Part shown: piece by piece, positions 50,370 through 57,688 of the stretch | How positions within the stretch are numbered: the stretch's first letter is position 1 | Layout: each line of letters opens with the position of its first letter | NCBI RefSeq assembly: GCF_900115555.1 | Contig: NZ_FOWX01000019.1 | Coordinates: forward strand, 1 to 64,000 | Direction: 5' to 3' | From: Pseudomonas borbori | GTDB lineage: Bacteria > Pseudomonadota > Gammaproteobacteria > Pseudomonadales > Pseudomonadaceae | DNA length: 64,000 nucleotides | Translations under genes and position numbers: made by a program | Notes under the pieces: generated by a model | Databases searched by the model: none | What the model saw: only the letters and a program-made list of their open reading frames with translations | Told to the model about the DNA's origin: nothing

Positions 50370-50526
50370 GCTGACTCTGCAGGATAAAGGTCACCACGAT
50401 CAGGATCAGCCAGAGCGAGTAGGGCCGGTACCAGGCGCCGCTGGGGTCGATCCACCAGTCCATGATCGCCGGGGAGAACAGGTAGATCCCCACTACCAGG
50501 ATCAGAACCAATCGATAGATATACAT
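50350..50526 (-). CDS. cbrX: Small membrane protein CbrX upstream of cbrA
   Basis: The product is 58 residues. It has two hydrophobic segments (about 4-20 and 36-52) around DWWIDPSGAWYRPYSLW and ends SQHDADEL. A small gene of this kind precedes cbrA in pseudomonads and has been named cbrX in P. putida (from memory); it is thought to couple with cbrA translation. Here it is separated from cbrA by about 280 bases of duplicated junction sequence instead of overlapping it. The start chosen is ATG 50526; longer frames upstream are not membrane-like. Confidence 0.8.
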   Translation of the reverse strand: MYIYRLVLILVVGIYLFSPAIMDWWIDPSGAWYRPYSLWLILIVVTFILQSQHDADEL

Positions 50527-50760
50527 GCCGCATCTCTTTTCGTGAGTGGCGCGATGGTAACGGATGCGCGCCGGCCTGCGTAGGTCGAGGCCGCCTGTCT
50601 GGGCAAGATTGCTGCCGGCGTTCAAGGGGTACAGGGGCTGTGCGCAGCTTGCGCTGATGAACCGCTGGGGTAATATCTTGTCCATTGCAGTGGCTGGCGC
50701 CAGCGAGAATCCTCGTTGCCCTTCATACACACTGCTTATGCCCGCCAAGGAAAGGCCACT

Positions 50761-51033
50761 ATGTCACCCAAAGAACAGCAGCTCAGCGAACTCCTCGCCC
50801 TCAACTCGCGCAGCCTCACCCACCTGACCGCCGCGATAACCACCCTGTCATTCGACCTGATGCGCAGCGCCGACCCCAGCGTGCGTGGTGCCGGTTCACG
50901 GATGATCGTCAGGCTGGAAGCGGTCAGCAAGGAGCTCGATCAGCAGTGGGCGCTGATCAGCGAACTGACCGGTGTGGTGCAGCCGGCGCGTGACGATGCC
51001 GTGGTGGAAGTCCAGCTGCATTCTGCGAGCTAG
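50761..51033 (+). CDS. Conserved hypothetical small helical protein
   Basis: The product is 90 residues from ATG 50761 (MSPKEQQLSELLALNSRS), with AAGG upstream at 50751-50754. It is predicted helical throughout (SLTHLTAAITTLSFDLMRS, MIVRLEAVSKELDQQWALISEL) and soluble. I do not recognise a family. Its TAG stop uses the first base of a MITE-like element. Without that element the frame would stop at TAA at the same codon. Confidence 0.65.
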   Translation: MSPKEQQLSELLALNSRSLTHLTAAITTLSFDLMRSADPSVRGAGSRMIVRLEAVSKELDQQWALISELTGVVQPARDDAVVEVQLHSAS

Positions 51034-51298
51034 GGTCTGTTGCCGTTTCAGCGCAAGCCGCGTTGCCGCGAAAAATCTCGCCAGGCTAGGCGTAGGACGC
51101 CGGTAATGGTTGTTCCCTTGCCAAGTCCTGCAACAACGCATGGCGAGATTTTCCGCGCAACCCGCAGGGCCGGGCCTGTTTTAGCGCGATGTGGCGTTTC
51201 TCGACGCTCATTTGGAACGACCAAACTTCGCGTCTCGTGCCTTGCCTCGCGCTAAAACAGGCTCCGGCGCGGTCGCGATGAAACGGCAACAGACCCTA
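51031..51298. mobile_element. 268-bp MITE-like element with TA duplication, in the stop codons of both flanking genes
   Basis: Perfect 20-bp terminal inverted repeats lie at 51031-51050 (tagggtctgttgccgtttca) and 51279-51298. Sub-terminal arms also pair: GCCTGTTTTAGCGCG near 51174 with its complement near 51248, and AAATCTCGCC near 51077 with its complement near 51139. Nothing is encoded. The outer TA at each end fits a TA target duplication as made by IS630/Tc1-type elements. The insertion point lies in the overlapping stop codons of two convergent genes, and both remain intact. Confidence 0.8.
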
Positions 51299-51892
51299 AT
51301 CGCCGAAGCCAGGTTCGCGCTCCACCCATTTTGGCGCGGCGCTCGGCTGCCAGTCACGCAACAGCTGTAGCAGTTCATGCGGCGATTCGCCGAGTTGCAG
51401 CATGGCGCGGTGCTGGGAACGCACGAAAGCTTCGCTGACCAGATGGTCGAGGAATTCGCCGAGCCTGCTGTAGAACCCGCCCGCATCGAGCAGGCCGAGC
51501 GGCTTGCGGTGATAGCCGAGTTGCCCCCAGGTCCACACCTCGAACAGCTCCTCCAGGGTGCCGAGCCCGCCGGGCAAGGCGATGAAGGCGTCGCTGAGCT
51601 CGGCCATGCGGGCCTTGCGCGCATGCATGCCGTCGACCACTTCCAGGCGGGTCAGGCCTGGGTGGCCGATTTCGGCGCGCTCCAGGCTCTGCGGGATGAT
51701 GCCGATGACCTCGCCGCCCGCGGCCAGAGCCGCATCTGCCACCACTCCCATCAGACCGACCGCGCCGCCACCGTAAATCAGACGCAGCCCTTGCTCGGCG
51801 AGATGACGGCCGAGGTTTTCCGCCGCCTGGCGATAGAGCGGCCGAGCGCCGGGGCTGGCGCCGCAGAACACGCAAATTGAACGCAAGGTCAT
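51296..51892 (-). CDS. LOG-family nucleotide 5'-monophosphate phosphoribohydrolase
   Basis: The product is 198 residues of the TIGR00730/LOG family, which cleaves cytokinin-type or purine nucleoside monophosphates to base and ribose-5-phosphate. Visible features are [16 protein letters not shown] near the start, [18 protein letters not shown], the catalytic ARKARMAEL, and the signature [18 protein letters not shown]. Its TAG stop takes its last two read bases from the TA flank of the MITE-like element. It is convergent with the gene at 50761. Confidence 0.92.
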   Translation of the reverse strand: MTLRSICVFCGASPGARPLYRQAAENLGRHLAEQGLRLIYGGGAVGLMGVVADAALAAGGEVIGIIPQSLERAEIGHPGLTRLEVVDGMHARKARMAELSDAFIALPGGLGTLEELFEVWTWGQLGYHRKPLGLLDAGGFYSRLGEFLDHLVSEAFVRSQHRAMLQLGESPHELLQLLRDWQPSAAPKWVEREPGFGD

Positions 51893-51943
51893 GCTCGCTT
51901 CCTGACTGCCGAGGGGCTCACAGAGTAACCAGTCTGCGGTCGT

Positions 51944-52021
51944 CTACCAAGCGCTCATGCTGCCACTGGCGCCAGCGGCATAGGCGGCGAGCAGGCTGCG
52001 TAACAGGTCATCCGGGGGCAT
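51944..52021 (-). CDS. Possible 25-residue small ORF
   Basis: An ATG at 52021 has a strong AGGAGGG ribosome site 4 bases upstream and encodes MPPDDLLRSLLAAYAAGASG and five more residues before TAG. It is predicted helical and has no family I recognise. The ribosome site is the main support; it may be a remnant of a larger gene. Confidence 0.3.
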   Translation of the reverse strand: MPPDDLLRSLLAAYAAGASGSMSAW

Positions 52022-52120
52022 GGGTTCCCTCCTGTTGCCTGACGTTCAGGCTACAACCCAGGTGCCGTTCGAGCGGGTTGATTGTGTCGATGAGGGCGAT
52101 AGCGTCGGGCTGGCCTGGCA

Positions 52121-52549
52121 AGTGGATAAGTATGCGATCGAGTTGCCCACAAAGACTGTGGAACGAGCTGTGGATAAGATGGGTGTAGGCTCGCGCAGGC
52201 CTAGTTGTGCGGTTGTTCGGGCTGTCTGTGTGTTTTTTGATCAGCCCTGTTTTTATCGATAAAACAAGTGCTTGGGAAACTTATTCAGGGCTTGCGGGTA
52301 AAGGTGGGAAGTTGTCCACGACTATTGTGGGTAGGCCTGTGGGTAACTCTGTATGCCTGGCTGAATGCCTTGGCAGTCGTGGCTTTGCGTGGCTTGATCG
52401 GTTTTTGATCGATTCATCCGGGCGCTCGGCAAGGGCATGTCGACTCGCTTCAGGTCAAGGAATAATCCTGTTATTTCAAGGATTTGTTTGGCGTATCCGG
52501 TGCTCTCGGAATAGTTATCCAGTGCAGCTGTGGAACGATCTGTGGATAA
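52121..52549. other. Non-coding region with DnaA-box-like sites
   Basis: TGTGGATAA, the complement of the DnaA box TTATCCACA, occurs exactly at 52169-52177 and 52541-52549. One-mismatch copies are AGTGGATAA at 52121-52129 and TGTGGGTAA near 52340. CTGTGGAACGAkCTGTGGATAAG is a direct repeat around both exact sites, about 370 bases apart (given as a consensus of 23 positions, k = G or T). A perfect palindrome TTTTATCGATAAAA lies at 52251-52264. No convincing gene is present between 52022 and 52889. Confidence 0.5.
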
Positions 52550-52674
52550 GCTGAGCGCGCTTGTGCCCAGACCACAGAAGACTAAGCGTGGCCGTAATTG
52601 CTGGTTTTTTGTGCAATTGCAGCATCGGTTGCCGATCCGGCGCGCCGATTTGTGTCGCGCGCAATCGGGGCGCG

Positions 52675-52735
52675 GACCCTGTCCGCTATCGCCCCGGGTC
52701 GGGCCTCCTACGGGGTGCTGTGCTGCCTGGCTATC
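52675..52735. repeat. 61-bp imperfect direct repeat, copy 1
   Basis: GTCCGCTATCGCCCCGGGTC begins a block repeated with about 9 changes at 52834-52894. The core resembles a Pseudomonas REP sequence (CGCCCCGGGTCGGGCC). It is non-coding. Confidence 0.8.
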
Positions 52736-52833
52736 TGGACAGGCCCGCATCTGGATCACGCCGAGGGTTATCCAGGCTTGGCGCTGCTGTTGTGGGAGGG
52801 CCGCCCCGGCGCGATGCTTGTGCTGGCGGAGGG

Positions 52834-52894
52834 GACTCTGTCCGCTATCGCCCCGGGTCGGGCCTGCTGCGAGGTGTTGTGCTACCTGGCTATC
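52834..52894. repeat. 61-bp imperfect direct repeat, copy 2
   Basis: This is the second copy of the block at 52675-52735. Its right end contains the stop codon of the small secreted protein gene at 52890-53030. The first copy may therefore mark the remains of a duplicated gene end. Confidence 0.8.
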
Positions 52895-53030
52895 GGCGGT
52901 CCTGCGGCAGGACCTCCTGCCGGCTGTCCTTCACCTCGCCGAGCAGCGGTGGCGGATTGTTGCTCGGCAGGGCGAAGGCGCTGCTGGCGAGCAGGCTCAG
53001 AAGCAGGCTGATAACGAATGGGCTTTTCAT
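52890..53030 (-). CDS. Small secreted protein
   Basis: The product is 46 residues from ATG 53030, with GGAGGAG at a good distance upstream. The N-terminus is a clear signal peptide (MKSPFVISLLLSLLASSAFA) and the mature part is only about 26 residues (LPSNNPPPLLGEVKDSRQEV and on). A longer frame upstream lacks a signal at its N-terminus. Its end lies in a 61-bp repeat, so the gene may be shortened. I do not recognise a function. Confidence 0.5.
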   Translation of the reverse strand: MKSPFVISLLLSLLASSAFALPSNNPPPLLGEVKDSRQEVLPQDRR

Positions 53031-53261
53031 GATCGGCTCCTCCAGGTGGGGTTCAATGGCTACAGGAGGCAATACTAGGGACTTGGCCGTTAATAAGAAG
53101 TTGAACGACCTGATAGTGGCCATCGATCCTGGTGATTATGGCGTCGGCGCCGCGCCAGCCGTGTTTTCGCCGGCTTTAGCCTATGGTTGGCCGCACATTG
53201 CGCGCATGCCAACGTGACTGGTGGCAGCCGATCCACAGGTTTCAAACAGGGAAGATGAGTG

Positions 53262-54152
53262 ATGTCGAATAGTGCTGCGCCACGTTATCCCCTGGTATTG
53301 GTGCCGGGCTTGCTCGGCTTCATTCGTTTGCTCGGTTATTCCTATTGGTTCGGCATCGTCTCGGCGCTCCGTCGCCAGGGCGCCCGGGTCTTCCCGGTGC
53401 TGGTGTCTCCGGTGCATTCCAGCGAGGTGCGTGGCGAGCAACTGCTCGAGCGCATCGCCCAGATCCTCGAGCAAACCGGCGCCGCCAAGGTGCACCTGGT
53501 CGGCCATAGCCAGGGCGCGCTGAGCGCGCGTTACGCCGCGGCTTTGCGGCCGGAATGGGTCGCGTCGGTGACCTCGGTGGCCGGGCCCAATCATGGCTCG
53601 GAGCTGGCCGACTATCTCCAGCGCAAGGCCCCCCACGGCAGCCTGCGCGAGCGCGTGCTGGCGCTGCTGTTGCGCGCCGTGGCGTTCTGCATGGCCTGGC
53701 TGGAGACCGGCTACACGGGCCCGCGCCTGCCCATCGATGTCGCCGCCGCCCAGCAATCGCTGACCACCGAGGGCGTCGCCGCCTTCAACCGGCGATTCCC
53801 CCAAGGCCTGCCGGATACCTGGGGCGGCGAGGGCGCCGCCGAGGTCGATGGCGTGCGCTATTACTCCTGGTCCGGCACCTTGCAGCCCGGCATCACCGAT
53901 CGTGGCGGCAACCGCTTCGACGGGCCGAACCGGGCCTGCCGCCTGTTCGCCCGCACCTTTCAGCGCGAAGCCGGGCAGTGCGACGGCATGGTCGGGCGCT
54001 ACAGCTCGCACCTGGGGACGGTGATCGGCGATGACTTTGCGCTCGACCACTTCGACATCGTCAACCAGAGCTTCGGCCTGGTCGGCAAGGGCGCCGATCC
54101 CGTGGGCCTGTTCGTCGAGCATGCCCGGCGCCTGCACGCCGCCGGGTTGTAG
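53262..54152 (+). CDS. Triacylglycerol lipase, alpha/beta hydrolase
   Basis: The product is 296 residues from ATG 53262. The start YPLVLVPGLLGF is the oxyanion-region pattern of family I lipases. The nucleophile is Ser83 in LVGHSQGALSARYAA. Candidate acid and base residues lie in SHLGTVIGDDFALDHFDIVNQ near the C-terminus. Two cysteines (RACRLF and GQCDGMVG) match the conserved disulfide of Pseudomonas lipases. No signal peptide precedes the catalytic domain and no foldase gene follows, unlike typical secreted LipA. It may be intracellular, or an N-terminally reduced relative. Confidence 0.88.
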   Translation: MSNSAAPRYPLVLVPGLLGFIRLLGYSYWFGIVSALRRQGARVFPVLVSPVHSSEVRGEQLLERIAQILEQTGAAKVHLVGHSQGALSARYAAALRPEWVASVTSVAGPNHGSELADYLQRKAPHGSLRERVLALLLRAVAFCMAWLETGYTGPRLPIDVAAAQQSLTTEGVAAFNRRFPQGLPDTWGGEGAAEVDGVRYYSWSGTLQPGITDRGGNRFDGPNRACRLFARTFQREAGQCDGMVGRYSSHLGTVIGDDFALDHFDIVNQSFGLVGKGADPVGLFVEHARRLHAAGL

Positions 54153-54286
54153 CGCGCGGCCCATGCGTGCGCCAGTGCAAGGCGGGCCGCCAGAGGCCGG
54201 CTGCTGGCACATCGCCGGCTCCAAGTTGGTTTTATCCAATGTTCAACTAGAGTTTCGGAATAGCCAATATTTCGTGGGTCTGTTGC

Positions 54287-54793
54287 ATGCCTAAGGTCAT
54301 ACGGGGGTTCGTGCGAGCGGTGGACGCGATGAACCGGGTCATCGGTCGCTTCGCCATGTACCTGATCTTCGCCATGATTGGCGTTCTGCTCTATTCCTCC
54401 ATCAGCAAGACCTTCGCCGATCCGGCGCTCTGGACCCTGGAAACCGCCCAGTTCCTGATGGTCGCCTACTTCCTGCTGGGCGGTGGCTATTCCATGCAAC
54501 TGGATGCCCATGTGCGCATGGACCTGTTCTATAGCCGCTGGTCGCCACGCACCAGTGCGACCATGGATGCGCTCACCATCGGCTTCCTGATTTTCTACCT
54601 GGTCTTTCTCCTCTACGGCGGCGTTTCCTCGACGCTCTATGCCCTCGAGTATGGCGAGACCAGCTACTCGTCCTGGTCGCCGCCCATGGCGCCGATCAAG
54701 ATCATCATGACCGTCGGCGTCGCCTTGATGCTGCTGCAGGCGATCGCCACCTTCTTCAAGGACCTCGCCAGCGCACGCGGGGAGACGCTGTAA
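54287..54793 (+). CDS. dctQ: TRAP transporter small membrane subunit DctQ
   Basis: This is the four-helix small membrane subunit of a TRAP carrier that takes up organic acids or similar solutes with Na+. The product is 168 residues, with helices at about 21-42, 54-72, 95-117 and 137-158. The family stretch WTLETAQFLMVAYFLLGGGYSMQLDAHVRMDLFY (span 45-78) is clear. Its stop shares one base with the dctM ATG (TAATG). It starts a module with dctM, dctP and three enzymes. Confidence 0.93.
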   Translation: MPKVIRGFVRAVDAMNRVIGRFAMYLIFAMIGVLLYSSISKTFADPALWTLETAQFLMVAYFLLGGGYSMQLDAHVRMDLFYSRWSPRTSATMDALTIGFLIFYLVFLLYGGVSSTLYALEYGETSYSSWSPPMAPIKIIMTVGVALMLLQAIATFFKDLASARGETL

Positions 54794-56118
54794 TGAGTTA
54801 CGAACTCATCGCGCTGCTGATGTTCTCCACCATGATGTTGCTGCTGCTCACCGGTAAGCGGGTGTTCGGTGCCATCGGCTTCGTCGCGGTGGCCGCGGCC
54901 CTGTGGCTGTGGGGTGATGGCGGCTCGGAGGTCGCCTTCAGTGCGGCCATGAAGCTGATGAAGTGGTACCCGCTGCTGACCCTGCCGTTGTTCGTCTACA
55001 TGGGCTACATGCTCTCCGAGTCCGGCTTGGCCGAAGACCTCTACCGCATGTTCCACGTCTGGATGGGGCCGCTGCATGGCGGCCTGGCCATCGGTACCAT
55101 CGCCCTGATGGTGGCAATCTCGGCGATGAACGGCCTGAGCGTCGCCGGCATGGCGATCGGCGCCAGCATCGCCCTGCCCGAGTTGCTCCGGCGTGGCTAC
55201 GACAAGATCATGGTCACCGGGGTGATCCAGGCCGGCAGTTCGCTGGGCATCCTCATCCCGCCCAGCGTGGTGCTGGTGCTGTACGGCATGATCGCCCGCC
55301 AGCCGGTGGGCCAACTGTGGCTGGCCGGGGTCTTTCCCGGGCTGATGATGGCGACCCTGTTCGTCCTCTACATCGTCATCCGTTGCCGCCTGAACCCTGC
55401 GCTCGGGCCGGCCCTGCCCGAGGAGGAGCGCCAGCAGATCAACTGGAGCGAGAAACTGCGCCTGCTCAAGGCCGGCATCGCGCCCTTGTTCATCTTCTTC
55501 TCCATGACCGGCCTGTTCCTGATGGGCATCACCAGCCTGGTGGAAAGCTCGGCGGTGGGCGCCACGGCCGCCACCCTGGTGGCCCTGGTCAAGCGCCGGC
55601 TGAACGCCAGGGTGTTCGAGGAAACCCTGCGCAAGACCCTGGGCATCAGCTGCATGTTCATGTGGATCATCCTCGCCGCCCTGTGCTTCGGCGCGGTGTT
55701 CGACGGCCTCGGCGCGGTCAGGGCCATCGAGACCTTCTTCGTCGACCGCCTGGACCTGGGCCCCTGGCAGATCCTGATCATGATGCAGCTGTCGTTCATC
55801 TTGATGGGCATGTTCCTCGACGACACCGCCATGCTGGTGATAGTCGCGCCGCTCTATGTGCCGCTGGTCGGCGCCCTCGGTTTCGACCTGATCTGGTACG
55901 GCGTGCTCTACACCATCACCTGCCAGATCGCCTACATGACCCCGCCCTTCGGCTACAACCTGTTCCTCATGCGCGCCATGGCGCCGCCGGAGGTGTCGCT
56001 GCGCGACATCTACGTCTCGGTCACGCCCTTCGTGCTGGTCATGCTTCTGGCCCTGGTGCTGGTGATGGTGTTTCCGCAGATCGCCCTGTGGCTGCCGCAG
56101 TGGCACTACGCACGTTGA
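54793..56118 (+). CDS. dctM: TRAP transporter large membrane subunit DctM
   Basis: DctM is the 12-helix permease of the TRAP carrier. The product is 441 residues. Family segments are visible: PLLTLPLFVYMGYMLSESGLAEDLYR, ISAMNGLSVAGMAIGASIALPELLRRGYDK, AGSSLGILIPPSVVLVLYG, and YMTPPFGYNLFLMRA (each within spans 53-79, 111-140, 150-168 and 377-391). It is translationally coupled to dctQ. A stable hairpin separates it from dctP. Confidence 0.95.
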   Translation: MSYELIALLMFSTMMLLLLTGKRVFGAIGFVAVAAALWLWGDGGSEVAFSAAMKLMKWYPLLTLPLFVYMGYMLSESGLAEDLYRMFHVWMGPLHGGLAIGTIALMVAISAMNGLSVAGMAIGASIALPELLRRGYDKIMVTGVIQAGSSLGILIPPSVVLVLYGMIARQPVGQLWLAGVFPGLMMATLFVLYIVIRCRLNPALGPALPEEERQQINWSEKLRLLKAGIAPLFIFFSMTGLFLMGITSLVESSAVGATAATLVALVKRRLNARVFEETLRKTLGISCMFMWIILAALCFGAVFDGLGAVRAIETFFVDRLDLGPWQILIMMQLSFILMGMFLDDTAMLVIVAPLYVPLVGALGFDLIWYGVLYTITCQIAYMTPPFGYNLFLMRAMAPPEVSLRDIYVSVTPFVLVMLLALVLVMVFPQIALWLPQWHYAR

Positions 56119-56241
56119 ACCCAAGAATTCAGGAACGGCAGTACATGACGATTGGATCGCAGAACTACCCAGCCACCCATGAGGATCGAGTTGCCCACCT
56201 GAAAACGCTGCACCGACCTGGCCGGGTCGCAGTGGTGCGAA

Positions 56242-56270
56242 AAGCCTGTCGGACCAAGTCCGGCAGGCTT
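56242..56270 (+). terminator. 13-bp stem hairpin between dctM and dctP
   Basis: AAGCCTGTCGGAC and GTCCGGCAGGCTT pair fully, with one G-T pair and a 3-base loop. No T-run follows. It probably protects or partially ends the dctQM transcript, allowing higher expression of the binding protein downstream. Confidence 0.75.
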
Positions 56271-56316
56271 CTGTTGGATGCATGACATCTGAATCGACAC
56301 TATTGGAGATAACAGC

Positions 56317-57372
56317 ATGAGTACGAGACGCAGCTTCCTCAAGACCGCGGCGGTCACCACCGGTGCGGTGGGCGCCACGGCCCTGGGCTCGGCGCACATC
56401 TATGCCCAGGAACCGAAGAAAATCACCTGGCGCCTGCAGACCTATGCCGGTCCGGCCCTCGGCGAGCACGTGATCAAACCCTCCATCGATGCCTTCAACC
56501 AGGCGGCCAACGGCCAGATGGAGATCCAGCTGTATTACGCCGACCAACTGGTGCCGACCGGCGAACTGTTCCGCGCCATGCAGCGCGGCACCATCGACGC
56601 GGTGCAGAGCGACGACGACTCGATCGCCGCGCCGGTGGACGTCTCGGTGTTCGGCGGCTACTTCCCCTTTGCCACCCGCTACAGCCTGGACGTGCCGGTG
56701 CTGTTCGAGAAGTACGGCCTGCGGCAGATCTGGGAGGAGGCCTACGGCGAGGTCAAGGGCGTTACCTGGCTCGGCGCCGGCGCCTGGGACCCCTGCCATT
56801 TCGCCACGGTCGAGCCGATCAGGAGTCTGGCCGATCTCAAGGGCAAGCGCATCTTCACCTTCCCCACCGCCGGCAAGTTCCTCTCCCGTTTCGGCGTGAT
56901 CCCGGTGACCCTGCCCTGGGAAGACGTCGAGGTGGCGGTGCAGACCGGCGAACTGGACGGCATCACCTGGTCGGGCATCACCGAGGACTACACCGTCGGC
57001 TGGGCCAACGTCACCAAGTACTTCCTCACCAACAACATCTCCGGCGCCTGGATCGGCTCCTACTTCGCCAACTCGGACAAGTGGGCCGAAGTGCCCGAGC
57101 ACCTCAAGACCCTGTTCAAACTGTGCATGGACAGCTCCCACTACTACCGCCAGCACTGGTACTGGGGTGGCGAGGCGCAGTTGCGGGTCGAGGGCGGCAA
57201 GCTGCAGCTGACCACCATCCCCGACGCTGAGTGGGCCACGGTCGAGGCCGAGGCGCAGAAGTTCTGGGACGAGATCGCCAAGACCAGCCCGCGTACGGCC
57301 AAGGTGGTGGAGATCTTCAAGAAGTACAACGCCCTGATGGCCAAGGCCGGCCCGCCCTATCGCTACTCCTGA
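56317..57372 (+). CDS. dctP: TRAP transporter periplasmic binding protein DctP (Tat-exported)
   Basis: This is the substrate-binding subunit of the TRAP carrier. The product is 351 residues. The N-terminus carries a twin-arginine signal (STRRSFLKTAAVTT, cleavage near AHIYAQ), so it is probably exported folded. The DctP fold shows WRLQTYAGPALGE, GELFRAMQRGTIDAVQ, and WEDVEVAVQTGELDGITWSG. Several Trp and Tyr residues in the C-terminal half (HYYRQHWYWGGEAQL) are candidate ligand contacts. The substrate is unknown; Tat signals and length recall the 2-oxo-acid-binding TakP group. Enzyme neighbours suggest a nitrogen-containing solute. Confidence 0.92.
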   Translation: MSTRRSFLKTAAVTTGAVGATALGSAHIYAQEPKKITWRLQTYAGPALGEHVIKPSIDAFNQAANGQMEIQLYYADQLVPTGELFRAMQRGTIDAVQSDDDSIAAPVDVSVFGGYFPFATRYSLDVPVLFEKYGLRQIWEEAYGEVKGVTWLGAGAWDPCHFATVEPIRSLADLKGKRIFTFPTAGKFLSRFGVIPVTLPWEDVEVAVQTGELDGITWSGITEDYTVGWANVTKYFLTNNISGAWIGSYFANSDKWAEVPEHLKTLFKLCMDSSHYYRQHWYWGGEAQLRVEGGKLQLTTIPDAEWATVEAEAQKFWDEIAKTSPRTAKVVEIFKKYNALMAKAGPPYRYS

Positions 57373-57688
57373 CGGAGAGGGGGCAGGCCGGCGTGCCCAT
57401 GCCACGGCTGCGGGTCCGCGCCGTGGCCCTGGGTCGATTTCGCCGAAGTTGCTCGGGCCTCAAGCCAGCGGCAGGTTCCCGGACCCACGTCGGCAGGGGC
57501 GACGCGTGCCCGCGCCATGCCCCCGGTTCTGTAGGGCCGGCGGGGGCGCCTAGCTGGGGGCGCCTAGCTGGGGACGCCCAGTCCCATGGCCGCGAAATAT
57601 CGGGTCAGGCCGCGAATCGCAGGCATGACCGGCGCTACGGAGCCAACAGGCAACAGCAACAGAGCCATAACAAACAACAGGGGTGCAT
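57373..57688. repeat. Intergenic region with tandem GGGGGCGCCTAGCT repeats
   Basis: This 316-bp gap between dctP and the ligase gene has no gene. GGGGGCGCCTAGCT occurs twice in tandem at 57542-57569, with a partial third copy to 57579. The same 14-mer occurs twice in opposite orientation at 59240-59267, beyond the ligase gene. GC-rich short palindromes are present around 57400-57420. Confidence 0.75.

Noticed and set aside
52020..52262. 80-codon plus-strand frame in the DnaA-box region
   Set aside because: There is no ribosome site, no recognisable domain, and it spans repeat sequence.
54664..57405. 913-codon minus-strand frame opposite the TRAP genes
   Set aside because: It is Gln/His/Asp/Gly-rich low-complexity translation opposite three well-supported genes.
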